In this document: piece by piece, positions 11,583-22,800 of the stretch | How the letters are laid out: every line of letters begins with the position of its first letter | Numbering within the stretch: position 1 is the first letter of the stretch | DNA from: Lunularia cruciata | Taxonomy: Eukaryota; Streptophyta; Marchantiopsida; Lunulariales; Lunulariaceae | Assembly: GCA_948567375.1 (NCBI GenBank) | Contig: OX419761.1 | Span: forward strand, 27,964,501-28,028,500 | DNA: 64,000 nucleotides | Reading direction: 5' to 3' | Made by a program: the position numbers and the translations under genes | The notes under the pieces: model-generated | Databases searched by the model: none | What the model was told of the DNA's origin: nothing | The model's input: only the letters and a program-made list of their open reading frames with translations

Positions 11583-12316
11583 TATAATAACAAGAGCTAA
11601 CCATATAATCAGGATGTGAAATTTGGTTTGGTAACATCTAGAATAATGTTATACATGATGGTAAAAATAGATCAGATAGAAATATCACCAAAAGAGTACT
11701 TCTACTAATAGAGCAAAAACCAAAATATACTTGAGAACCTTAGATACAATAGCTAGGCATATGATTTAAAGATAAGAATTGGTTTGGTAACATCTGGAAG
11801 GATGTTACACATGATGGACTAAACAGATCAGAAAGAGGTATCACCAAAAGGGGACTTCTACTAATAGAATAGGAACCGAAATATGCCTAAAATCTTTGAA
11901 GGTAATTTCGGAGGCCTAAACGGATGAATTAGGCCTAAAAAATGTATAGATTGCCCCCCCAAATGGAGGAAAGGCTAGCCTTCCCTCCCTCCTTGGTTTG
12001 TCGCATCGAGAGCTTTCTAATGGTACCTTACATGATTTTGAGACTCCTACAGGAAAATTCCCTAAAAGATTCCCTCTGGTCAAAGCTTGTTTGACCAACC
12101 GGATAGGACCTAGACCGAAATGTCACCCATCCAAGTAAGTAATCCAAGGGTGGAACTTGCTGACATGTCACCTATCTGTGTGCCTAATCCTATGGTGGAG
12201 CTTCCTTGGAAGAGATCCTCTTTGTCTATATAATAAAGAGAAGGTGCTCCTTTGGGGCACCAAATGTTGAGTGTAATTTGTGTTTCTGTCTCTTCTCTTG
12301 TCCTTGGAGTATTATA
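11583..12316 (+). repeat. 5' LTR of element A
   Basis: It starts TATAATAACAAG (the 3' LTR has TGTAATACC) and ends ATTATA (TATTACA in the 3' LTR), so both outer dinucleotides have mutated here. It is 734 bp long. The U3 region holds an imperfect tandem duplication of about 156 bp. Confidence 0.88.
12227..12237 (+). promoter_or_regulatory. LTR TATA box of family I, overlapping AATAAA
   Basis: TATATAATAAA lies about 80 bp before the LTR end. A TATA box here would place the start of transcription in the last part of the LTR. The overlapping AATAAA could serve as the poly(A) signal in the 3' LTR. The same motif is present in the other family I LTRs. Confidence 0.55.
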
Positions 12317-12317
12317 A

Positions 12318-12329
12318 TGGTATCAGAGC
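12318..12329 (+). other. Primer binding site, initiator Met-tRNA type
   Basis: TGGTATCAGAGC lies 1 nt after the 5' LTR. This is the standard plant primer site complementary to the 3' end of initiator methionine tRNA, where minus-strand DNA synthesis starts. Confidence 0.9.
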
Positions 12330-12460
12330 GAGTGTCTTAGTCCAAGAGAGGGGATCACCCCTCTTGGAAGAGCAAAAACTATTGAAATTGAGTAATTTGA
12401 GGTGGAGAACATAGAGTAGTTGCTAGACTTAGGAAGGACTTTAGAGAGCGGACGGGATGG

Positions 12461-14750
12461 ATGCACCAAGAGGACAATTTCTGTGGTATCCACAATTTTC
12501 ATTTTGGACAAGTTTTGAAGAAAAAGTGCCTTGTTGAAACCAAATGAGGGGAAACCGGTGTTTTGATCAAGCTCAAGGAAGTCAACTTCGTGTAAGAGGA
12601 AGAAGAACTCAGATTGGATCAGACCCAAAGAAGGTTACTTCGTGTCAGAGGAGGGAAAAACTCAGATCAGACGTTGAAGGAGGGCAAACCCAAAGGAGAA
12701 ATAGAAGTTGCAGGTCAGGATTCTTGTGGGGGCCATATCTGAGTGACAAAAAGTCCAAATCAATCGTGCTATATTTCGTTGGAAGCGTCTCGTCTAGGGC
12801 TTTTCGTTGCCACCAAAATTGCAAAGTTTGGAGGTCTGTAGAAGAAGTTACAAGCATTTGAAGTTTTTGGAGTAGATGTACTTCGGGTCAAAGTGTCTTT
12901 GGGTCAATGTGACTTTGGACTTCGGGTCTAAAGACTGCACCTCAATACTAAGATGACCGACTAAATCCAAGGAAATTGGACCTCAGAGTGCAGTGAAGGT
13001 GACTTCGGGAATCTTGCGGGAAGCATCAGAGGAAGTTAGAGTAGGGAAAAAAGATAGTTAAGATACCTATGACTTCAATTTCAGTTTTGATTGAAGATGG
13101 AACAAGAATTAAAGGAGAAGTAGTAGTAGTGAATAAACCCAAAGTGCAGGATCAGACAGTAAGTGTCTTGGATCAGTTACATGAGTGATTAGAGGAAAGT
13201 GAGTTACAAATTGAAGGTGTAGATAGTGTATTCATGCTTTCAATTACAATTCTTGACAATGACACAATAGAATTAGTAAAAGAATTGATAGTAGTTAGAC
13301 CCGAAGTAAGAGAGATAGGAGTGCAGGTGTCTTTGGATTTGACATTTGACACCTTAGAGAAGAGTGGGTCGGGAGATAGAGATTTAGAAGGCTTAATTAT
13401 GATAGGAATTGCAGATCAGGAAGGAGAAGTGTTAGAATTAGTGGAGAAGTAGAAAATGTGAAACCCAAGGATAGAATATTAGGAAGTAAAGTTACTTCGG
13501 GTTTAGGTTTAAAAGCCGAGGACGAAGTAGACATCGGATCGGATTAGTAACAGATTTGAGATTTGAAGAGGTAGATATGAAGAGGTGCATTGTCATTTCG
13601 GATCTGCAGGTTAGAAGAGTTATTGTAAAACAATATAGTTGTTAGAACTGTCGATTGATTCACTATTTAAGAGTGGCATTCGCAGTCAAATGTTGTTCAG
13701 TGCTCATAATTTCTGAGAATAGATAAAGCAAAGTGCTGTGAAGCAGTACTCGTCGATTGAGCTTGATTCCGAGTATCAACATTGTACTTGTGGTTGTGAG
13801 TGTGTGGAGAAATTTGAAGTGCAAGTCAGAGTGCTTGTTGGACGTTGGATTCCACAGCCTTGATCTTCATTCTGTGTGTTTGATTTTGAGTGAAGTGCAA
13901 TCAAAGCAATGCCTTGACAGATCTGAGAGGAATTGTAGTGTTGGTAGTATTTTGCATTTGTGAGTGCAGTGAAAAGTTGATGTGAAGCAATTTTGATCGA
14001 GGAAGTTGTGCCTTCAATGGAGGGGTGGAACACAATTCTGAGGCAAAGTTGTTTTGCAGTGAAGTGCCGTTTTCGTGAGAGCTTGAATCATCACAATCAA
14101 ATTTTTTTGGAAAGATTTGATGGAGTTGTGATTATGGAGTGTTAATTTGTGACAAGACTGCGAGTTAGTGCTTGTTACTCTCTTTTGGGTGTGGTTTCTA
14201 CCTGAGAGACTAAAGAAGAACTCAAGAAGAACTACAATTGTTACTTTGCTTTGTATTTGACCAATTTTGACTTGTATCTCTACGGGAACAAACTTTACTT
14301 ACCCAATTATCGCAAAAGTGATATTTGCCGGGTTGTCACAATTTCCCGCACCTAGCTTCCCATTCCCAAATCCATTCCACATCAAGGTTATGCACATCCA
14401 ACGTGAGCAAATGTGGGTATCGATAGTTTATCACTTTGGCATAGAATTCATGGACAGGGTGATAAACTCACCAAACCCGGTGATTTCACCTGTGGTGATA
14501 TATGACAAAGAGTGGGATTTGACAATCTACATTCTACTATGATGATATTGATGTGAATTTCCCAAATCCTCTTCCTTCCAAAACTCAAGTAGAAATCCAT
14601 TATGTATTGAGACCAAAAGTGATGTTTAGAGATTTTGTGGTTAGAAATTTTGGCAAGGAGTATTATCAATGAGTGATAGCTTCTGAGGTTGCAATGGTAG
14701 TTCCAATAGTTTGTGTGCCTTCCAGAGTGATCATATTTACTCTATATTGA
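12461..14750 (+). pseudogene. Family I extra frame (ORF0) before gag, split by a solo LTR
   Basis: An ATG at 12461 starts M-D-A-P-R-G-Q-F. The frame is cut at 12481 by the solo LTR and resumes at 14341 with P-A-P-S-F-P-F-P-N-P-F-H-I-K-V, ending at a TGA after I-Y-I-L-L (14542). An overlapping frame then continues to 14750 (V-M-F-R-D-F-V-V-R-N-F-G). Element B has the uninterrupted version at 30369-29940, with the same frame change at the same place. The product would be about 140 residues. I do not recognise a domain. It lies between the primer site and gag, where some plant retroelements carry accessory frames. Confidence 0.6.
12482..14340 (+). mobile_element. Solo LTR of family III inside element A
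   Basis: The 1859-bp insert begins TGTGGTATCC and ends GGGTTGTCACA. It is flanked by ATTTC at 12477-12481 and 14341-14345. Element B shows the empty site. There is no internal coding region or primer site, so this is a single LTR left after recombination between two LTRs. Its last ~550 bp (about 13790-14340) match 62593-63128 in reverse orientation, where the repeat is joined to a decayed RT. The open frame at 13234-13452 inside it has no recognisable domain and I do not call it a gene. Confidence 0.82.
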
Positions 14751-14783
14751 AGTAGACATTAGCAATTGAGTGTTGTAGGAACC

Positions 14784-15850
14784 ATGGATCCGCAATTGCA
14801 AGAGCTGGTGCAAGGAATGCAAGGGATGTTGAATGAATTTCAAGGGATTAAGATGACCATGGAGACATTACAAAGTCAAGTACAGATCCTCAAGAACGAT
14901 CAAGCCATGCAAGAAGAAGAGCCGTCTCAAAACCTAGTACCTACAATGGAAGTACTTGGAGAGGCACCTTTGCCTACAAACCCTATCAATGATGAAGCCA
15001 CATTGCTACTCCGGATGAAGAAGACCTGCAACATTGAGCCTTACAAGGGGCAGCATATGATAGGAGTAGTGGAAAATTGGATCTTGAGAATGAATCAATA
15101 TTTCTGATTGTTCTCAATAGAGATCATGGAGCATGCTGCAGGCGTGTTTGCATGTGGGTACTTGATCGGTAAAGCCCTCACATGGTATGATGCTTGGGAA
15201 CAATCCATGTTGGCAGAGAGAAGGGAGGTCACATGGACATCAATGCAAGAAGGATTGTTGAAGAATTTCCAATTGATGGATTCTGTGCAAATGGCTCAAA
15301 CCAGACTATGGGGATTGAGACAAAAGAATAACGTACAAGAGTATGTGGAGGCATTTCTGGATCTACAAGTTGCAATAACCGACATGAGTCCAGTAGAGGC
15401 TCTTGACAATTTCAAATGAGGGTTAAAGGAGCAGATTCACCAAGAAGTCATGGTGCAAAATCCTTGCACAGTATTTGAAGCCATTGCTTGTACACAAAGA
15501 ATAGCAAGAGCATTAGATGGAGGTGAAGGAGTAGTTCCACCTCAACATTATTGGGCAAAAATGCCATACATGGGTGGACCCGTACCAATGGAATTGGGCA
15601 ACCTTTGATTTCAAGATCAAGGAGCACGACCGCTTCAAGGGGAGCGTGGATGAGTAGAAGAACAAAGAGATGGAGTCTCACAAGGAGAAGGAACTTGAGG
15701 AAAACTACGCCGTTGTTACAATTGTGGCTGTATTGGGCACATATCTACCAACTGTTGCACTCATTTCCCTAGAGGCCCTCAGCCTTCATACATGCAATCT
15801 TTGAACAACATGGAGAGGCACATTGAAGAGGCTGAGGTAGAAAACACTTC
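14784..15850 (+). pseudogene. Element A gag
   Basis: The likely start is M-D-P-Q-L-Q-E-L-V-Q-G-M at 14784, preceded by GGAACC. The frame contains the retrotransposon gag core (ALTWYDAWEQSM, then TRLWGLRQKNNVQEYVEAFL) and ends with a CCHC zinc knuckle near 15713-15757 (C-x2-C-x4-H-x4-C). Gag forms the particle shell, and the knuckle binds element RNA. Stops interrupt it after ..N-Q-Y-F (15105), after ..D-N-F-K (15417), after ..E-L-G-N-L (15606) and later. The first and third of these also occur in element B. Confidence 0.8.
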
Positions 15851-15989
15851 AGAAAACAAAGATTGCCAATAGATGTACCTTGTGGCCTTACTGGCTCAAT
15901 AAGGAAGAAGAGAAGCGAATGAAGGAAGAAGACTAATGTGCAAAGATCACGAAAGACAACCTCACAATTGATTGTCGTGAATGGGGTCC

Positions 15990-16280
15990 TAGAAGACAAT
16001 CAAGTGAGAGTATTAATTGATCCGAGAGCAATAGAGAATTTCTTATCTTGCTCTGTTGCAATAAGATTGGGAATGGATCTAAAGAGAGATAGGAATGAAG
16101 AAGTAGAGTTACCTAATGGGCAAATAGAGAGGATTGAATCATTACCTAGACGGGTCACACTCTCTAGAGGAGAATATTAGGAAGCAATTGAGTGGCGAGT
16201 GATACAATTAGCCCATTATGATGCAATCTTAGGCATGCTATGGATAGAGCATTACAACCCTATGGTAGATTAAAGGAAGA
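15990..16280 (+). pseudogene. Element A aspartic protease
   Basis: The frame reads V-R-V-L-I-D-P-R-A-I-E-N-F-L-S, then GMDL and DAILGMLW. This is the retropepsin layout with the catalytic Asp kept, but with Pro in place of Ser/Thr and Arg in place of Gly in the usual D-S/T-G. A TAG follows ..S-R-G-E-Y near 16180. The enzyme would cut the gag-pol polyprotein; this copy is dead. Confidence 0.7.
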
Positions 16281-16399
16281 AAGTAGTGAGAACCCGCCAA
16301 TGGTCAATCATTGGGGTTAAAGAAAAATCACCTAGGCAAGATCTACCTCTATATGTCATAGGGATGGCAATTGTCTATAAGACCAAAAGTTGTTTCATG

Positions 16400-16822
16400 G
16401 GTCTAATAAGAGAAGTCCAGAGTACACAACTCAATGGACAAATTCTTGAGAAATTGAAGGCTCTGGTGGATGAATTTCAAGATGTCTTTCTCGATGATCT
16501 ACCCCCAAGATAACCACTAAAAAGGAGAGTAGATCATAAAATTGAGACACTCTTGGGGAAGACACCTCCTTGTAGGGCCCCATATCGCCTATCACCTCAT
16601 GAGTTGGAGGAATGTAAGACTCAAATTGAGGAGATGCTGCAGAAGGGGTTCATCCAACCTAGCATATCACCATATGGAGCTCCTTTCTTGTTTGTGAAGA
16701 AGAAGGATGGTACAATGCGCATGTGCATTGACTATCGAGGTCTCAATCAGCAAACAGTGAAGAAAAAATACCCATTAACTCGCATGGATGACCTATTTGA
16801 TCAACTCCATGGAGCGAGATAC
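16400..16822 (+). pseudogene. Element A reverse transcriptase, N-terminal part only
   Basis: The frame reads from a linker (LVDEFQDVFLDDLP) into the RT fingers ([58 protein letters not shown]). It stops at 16822, where element B begins. The catalytic palm, RNase H and the start of integrase (about 1.4 kb, judged from B) are absent from A altogether. Confidence 0.85.
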
Positions 16823-17559
16823 TATAATACTCCGAGGACAAGAGAAGAGAGAAAACACAGATTGCACACTCAACATTCGATGCCCCAAGGAAGCACCTCC
16901 TCTTTATTATATAGACAAAGAGGATCTACTCCAAGGAAGCTCCACCATAGGATTAGGCACACAGATAGGTGACATGTCAGCAAGCTCCACCCTTGGATTA
17001 CTTACTTGGATGGGTGACCTGTTTGGTCTAGGTCCTATCTGGTTGGTCAAACAAGCTTTGACCGGAGGGAATCTTTTAGGGAATCTTCCTGTAGGAATCT
17101 CAGAATCACGTGAGTAAGGTACCGTTGGAAAGCTCTTGACGAGACAAATCAGGGGGAGGGAAGACCAGCCTATCCTCCATTGGGGGAGGAATTTGCACAT
17201 TTTCGAGGCCTAATTCATCCGTTTAGGCCTCCGAAATTGCCTTCAAAGATTTTAGGCATATTTCGGTTCTTACTCTATTTGTAGAAGTCCCCTTTTGGTG
17301 ATACCTCTTTCTGATCTGTTTAGTCCATCATGTGTAACATCCTTCCAAATGTTACCAAACCAATTCTCACCTTTAAATCATATGTCTAGCTATTGGTTCT
17401 AAGGTTCTCAAGTCTATTTTGGTTTCTGCCCTATTAGTAGAAGTACTCTTTTGGTGATACTTCTATCTGATCTATTTTGACCATCATGTATAACATCATT
17501 CTAGATGTTACCAAACCGAATTTCACATCTAGATCATATGGCTAACCCTTGGTATTACA
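16823..17559 (-). repeat. 3' LTR of element B
   Basis: It reads TATAATACTCC (TGTAATACTCC in the partner) to GGTATTACA on the plus strand and is 737 bp long. The polypurine tract of B follows immediately to the right. Confidence 0.88.
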
Positions 17560-17575
17560 GACCTCCCTCCTTTTA
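17560..17575 (-). other. Polypurine tract of element B
   Basis: On the minus strand this is AAAAGGAGGGAGGTC directly before the 3' LTR, the same tract as in element A at 32350-32362. It is the expected primer for plus-strand DNA. Confidence 0.8.
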
Positions 17576-18850
17576 AGACGCAACGTCCTCGTTGTGCAAT
17601 TGTTGCTCAAATGCTTGCACCAACACCGGTGCATGTGCCAAATTGGCAGCGGGTTCCCAGGTTGCTTCATAAAGGGGGTAACCTTTCCATTGTACTAGAT
17701 ATTCCACCCGCGGATGGCAAGTACCACACATGCGCTTTTGGAGAATCCGCTCCACTTCATATTCCTCTGTGCCATCAATGACTGTCGGACAAGGTCGAAT
17801 GCCCTGTGTGGAAGGACCTTGGCCTGATCGGGGAGCGTATCTGCGTAATAGGGAGACATGTAACACTGGATGGATCTTCATGTGTGGTGGTAGCTCAAGG
17901 TGATAGGCCACAGCGCCAATGCGACGAAGAATCGAGAAAGGCCCAATAAAACGAGGTTTGAGCTTACGAGATCCAACTAATGTGAGGTTGGTTGTCGATA
18001 GCTACACTTGATCCCCAACATTGAACTCCATGTGCCTACGGTGTGCATCAGCATATTGCTTTTGTCGATTTTGTGCAATATGTAACCTGTGCTTGGCGCT
18101 CTTCACACCTTGTTGGATTCTAGAAACAAATGTGTTGACTGCATCAACCTTGGTAGTCACTGGACGGATCTTCATCAAGCTAGAAGGTGTGAAGGGATGC
18201 TCACCATATAGGAGGAAGAACGGAGTGACCTGGGTGGAGGCATTCACTAAATTGTTGTAAGCAAATTCCACCAACGGTAGTAAGGTGTCCCACCTCTCTT
18301 GCTCTTCCAAGGTGAAGCCGCGTAACATGTCTTTGATCGTGCGATTGGCCCGCTCTATTTGGCCATCTGTTTGTGGGTGGTAAGCTGTAGACATGGCCAA
18401 CTTGGTTTTGAAGAAACCAAAGAGTATTTGCCAAAACAAACTGGTGAATTGGGTGCCTCTATCGGTGATGAGTACTCAAGACAAGCCATGATGAGCAAAG
18501 ATTGCATCTAAGTATAGTTGAGCTAGTTGTGGAGCGGTCACCTCCTTGGTGGTAGGGCGTACATGAATCATTTAACTGAGCCAGTCCACAAAGACCACAA
18601 TGGAGTCAAACCCTGAGGTGGTCTTGGGTAATTCACAAATGAAATCCATACTCACTTGTTCCCAACGTTGGGTAGGAATGGGGAGAGGTTGAAGGAGCCC
18701 TACAGGAGCTTGATTAGAAGCTTTGTTCTGTTGACAAAGTAGGCAGCTACGCACATAGTCCATCACGTCGTTGCTCATCTTGGGCCAATAGTAATGGCGC
18801 TTGACTGCCTCCAAGGTCTTGTCCACTCCGACACGAGCTACAATGGCCGA
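17576..18850 (-). pseudogene. Element B integrase with C-terminal chromodomain
   Basis: On the minus strand the frame holds part of the zinc finger (Y-V-R-S-C-L-L-C-Q), then the D,D-35-E core. The residues are in VSMDFICELP, LITDRGTQFT and TDGQIERANR. The GPF..L module follows (FIGPFSILRRIGAVAYHLEL, KIHPVLHVSLL). The end is a chromodomain (EYEVERILQKRM, RVEYLVQWKGYPLYEATWEP), which marks a chromovirus and in that group is thought to steer integration to marked chromatin. Stops fall after V-D-W-L-S, after H-H-G-L-S and after V-G-D-Q-V. The C-terminal 112 codons are open. Confidence 0.88.
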
Positions 18851-19143
18851 ATCATGACATTCCGCTAGAATGGTGGTGCATAATGCTGGGACATTTGGGA
18901 TCTACAGTCGGTCCTCCCGAAAGGTGAGTCCTTGGGTGCTGGTGACACCTTTGGACGATTGCGCTTCTACAATCTGTGGATCAGTTTTTGTAGCAGCTAG
19001 AATCTCTTGCCAGAATTCAAGGTTAATCTTAACCTCTGCCACCAAGTTGTTGGCCATTGGCATGCGGGTGAATGCATCTGCAAGTTGCTTCTTACCTTCC
19101 ACGTAGGTGATTGTCATGTTGAAGTGTTGTCGCCACTCTGCCC
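18850..19143 (-). pseudogene. Element B RNase H end and integrase start
   Basis: The minus strand reads A-E-W-R-Q-H-F-N-M-T-I-T-Y-V-E-G-K-K-Q-L-A-D-A-F-T-R-M, the typical end of the RNase H/connection region of gypsy elements, then a linker towards integrase. Element C split this domain; the other half is at 26972 onward. Confidence 0.75.
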
Positions 19144-19835
19144 TGTGAGCCGGCCTGTCTCTCACTCAGGATGAACCTCTGATGGCTATTATGGTAGCGC
19201 ACCATGGACTAAGAAGGCAAGGAACCCCAACTCCATCATACTCCTCCAAGGCTAACACTCCAAGACTCAAGACATTGCTCACTAGAGAACTCAATGAGAG
19301 AGAGATAGTTGCAAATGAAAGGATGATGAGTACCTCCTCACTCCTTGTTTATATACTTGCGAAATAGTTACGTACCAAAGTTACTAATTACCGTAGTAAC
19401 TCAAGTTACTAGACTAAAAGTCAAGTAAAGTCAAAAAGTAGAAAGGAATATCCATTCACATGGGCATATTCCCCTAAGCATGTGGTCTTATCTTGACCCA
19501 ACCACTAAAGCAAGGATTCCTTCACATGGGCTATCCTTGGACTAAAGAAGAATCCAAAACAAAAAGGCTTGCGGGCCCAAGAGTTCTCAACTCTTTCCCC
19601 AAAGCCAAACACCTAGGAATAATACCAAGTCAACACACTAAAATCCAAAATAGTGGTGCTCATCTTTTCTACTTCCTCTAAAGTAAGGTCCCATCTATCT
19701 TAGCTATGACTAACTTTAGCTAACCATGACTAATATAGAACCATCCTTTATCTCTATATAAATAATATCTCTTAAGTACTTGTAATACCAAGCTAAATAT
19801 CACAATACCACACACATGCACAAATGGGTGTTACA
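19144..19835 (-). repeat. 3' LTR of element C
   Basis: It reads TGTGAGCCGGCC to GGGTGTTACA on the plus strand. To its right lies TTTACCCCCGG, whose reverse complement CCGGGGGTAAA is the probable polypurine tract. Confidence 0.9.
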
Positions 19836-19883
19836 TTTACCCCCGGACTAAGTTTTCACTTTGTCCTCAAAGTGAAGGTCTCT

Positions 19884-22800
19884 CTACCTTCTATGGTACA
19901 TCTTCAACTTATCATGGTTAATCCTATCAAAGTGTCTTCCTCCCAACTCCTTGAGATCATAGGTGTAATTGCCCCACACCTTCTCTACTATGAAAGGTCC
20001 AAAGTACTTAGGCAAAAACTTCTTTTGCACTCTCTTGAATCGAATGGAATCAAACAACATTACCCAATCACCTTCTTTGAAAGGCTCCACCTTCTTCTTG
20101 CCTTGCCTCTTGTCATAGCTCTCCTTTTGTTTCCTTTGGGCTTGCTCCACTCGAACCATAGCAACTGCTCTTGCCTCTTCCAACTCCATGAGTTGATCCT
20201 TCCTTGACTTCTCTGCATCACTTCCTTGTGCTTTCTTCAATCTCCTATGAATGCTTTGGAAGGTAGGAAGATCAAAGTGAATAGGTAAGGTAGACTCAAT
20301 ACCATACACCAATTGGAATGGAGAATATCCAGTGGAAGTCTTCATGGTTGTCCTATACTCCCACAAAACTGCATGAATCCTCTTGTCCCAATGATGTTTA
20401 GCCCCCTCCATTTCTGCATCTTTGGCCAACATCATGCACAAGGTCTGATTGGTTCTCTCTGCCAAGCCATTGGAATTTGGCTTATAGGATGTAGTTACTC
20501 TATGTGTGATAGAGAAATGTCGTAGCATGGCTGTAGTAATGCTTCCTGTAAACTCTCCTCCTCTATCAGAAACCAACTCCAAAGGGCATCCAAACCTAGT
20601 GATAATGCGTTCATAAAGAAATCTACCCACTTCATCTTCATTCTTGTCCCTCAATGGTCTAGCCTCAACCCACTTGGTAAGGTAATCAGTAACTACCACA
20701 ATGTACCGATTGTTCCTTGGGGTTCTATTGAGAGGTCCTACAAAATCAATTCCCCACTTCTCAAAGGGTCCTAGCAATGGAATTGATCTAAGTGGTGGAG
20801 TGGATGTAGACTTTCTAGCAAAAGCTTGACAAACATGACAAGTTTTGCAATAATCAAGACAATCCTTGAAAATCCCTCTCCAATGGTAACCTGCATCTAG
20901 AATCTTGAAAGCAGTCACCTTTCCTGCAAAGTGTCCTCCACATACTAAACCTTCATGAAACTCCTTTATGAGTAGGATAGACTCTTCCTTACCCACTGCT
21001 CTTCGAAGTAGACCATCTGCTCCTTGGTGAAAAAGAATATCATCCACCATTGTGTAAGGTCTAGATCTTGCTGCAAGGGCCTTCCTCTCCCTAGCATGCA
21101 TCCCTTCTGGATAGTTACCTCTTGTCACAAAATCCACAATCTCCTTGTACTCCATTGGAACCTCTTGAGTGACTGAGATTGTCATGAGCTCCTCATCCGG
21201 GAAGGAATCATCTACTGGCTCATCTCCATCATGATCATAGGCTCTAGATAACAAATCAGCATTTGCATGTTTCTTTCCTGGCCTATCCTCAATTGTGTAG
21301 TCATACTCAGACAAGAGAATCATCCACCTTGCTAGTCTCCCTTCAACATTAGGCTTGTTGAAGATGTACTTCAAAGCCTTGTGATCCGTGACAATTGTGG
21401 CTTTCCCTCCAATCAAGTAGTGTCTAAACTTCTTGAGACCAAAGATCACTGCCAACCCTTCTCTCTCTGTGACAGAGTAGTTCTTCTCTGCTGAAACCAT
21501 CTGCCTACTAGCATAAGCTATTGGATGATCATGCCCATCTTGGTCTAATTGACTAAGAGTGCATCCTATAGCTACATTAGAAGCATCAGTGTAGAGGATG
21601 AAAGGCTTACTCCAATCAGGTTTAGCAAGAATTGGAGCTACAACAAGGGATTGCTTGAGCTCCTCAAAAGCTTTGAGAGCCTCCTTGTCTTCCAAAATCA
21701 CCATGTAATCTACACCCTTCTTCATGTAGATGGTCAATGCATAAGCCTTGTTGGAAAATGAGAAGATGAACCTCCTATAGTACCCAACCATTCCCAAGAA
21801 TTGGCGTAACTTTGTCAAGCTTGAAGGGAATGGAAGGTCTGAGATTTTCCTCACCTTCTCAGGATCAACTGCTATTCCATCCTTGGAGATGATGTGCCCC
21901 AAAAGTAGACCTTCTTCACATCCAAAAATGCACTTCTCGGGGTTGAGTGATGCATTTGCCTCATCCAAGCGTTGCAAGACTTTGATTAGGTGCTCAAAGT
22001 GCTCCTCCTTGCTCCCATAGACACAAAAGTCATCAATGAAATCTCTCACAAATTTCCCAATGAAAGGTTCAAATACCTTGTTCATGAACCGTTGGAATGT
22101 GGCTGGAGCATTGCAAAGCCCAAAAGGCATGACCTTGAAAGCGTAAGTTCCCCAAGGTGTGGTGAATGTGGTGAGTTGTTGATGCTCTGGTGCAATCTTG
22201 ATTTGGTTATATCCACTATAACCATCTCCAAAACTGTACCTCTCATGACCTGCAACCTCCTCCAAGATCTCATCAATGAATGGCAATGGGTAGTAGTCCT
22301 TCTTGGTAACAGCATTGAGCTTCTTGTAATCCACACATACCCGAAGCTTGCCATTCTTTTTCTTCACAATGACAATTGGAGACACCCATTCTGAATTCTC
22401 CACCTCAAAGATAAATCCAGCCTCCTTGAGCTTATCAATCTCCTCCTTCACAACCAAAGATATTGGTGGGCTAATGCGACGTTGCTTTTGGCGGATTGGT
22501 CTTGCATGTGACTCCACCTCTATCTTGTGCTCCTCCAAGGTGACTTCCTTCAAATCCTTGTAACTAAAAGCAAACACATGGATGAACTTGCGGAAAATCT
22601 CCTCAAATCTCACCTTCTCCTCCTTGGTAACATTTGGGCCATACTTGAGGGTAGATAACCTTCTCTCTACCTCCTCAAGTGTCAATGGTGATTTATCTGG
22701 GTCCTTCAAAACCTCTGGCTTAGGTGCAAAATCCATAGCACACAAAGGATACACATCTGAATCAGATTCAGATTCATCCTCCTCCGTGGAAGTCTCCTCT

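Noticed and set aside
12318-12329. tRNA-like sequence
   Set aside because: It is the 12-nt primer binding site of element A; no tRNA cloverleaf surrounds it.
13234-13452. Open frame in the family III solo LTR
   Set aside because: It lies wholly inside an LTR, is only 72 codons long and shows no domain; the acidic composition comes from purine-rich DNA.
19182-19681. Open frames inside the family II LTRs on the plus strand (also at 26318, 26629, 53891, 54229, 61013, 61324)
   Set aside because: They recur only because the LTR recurs, run against the element's own strand, and have no known domain.
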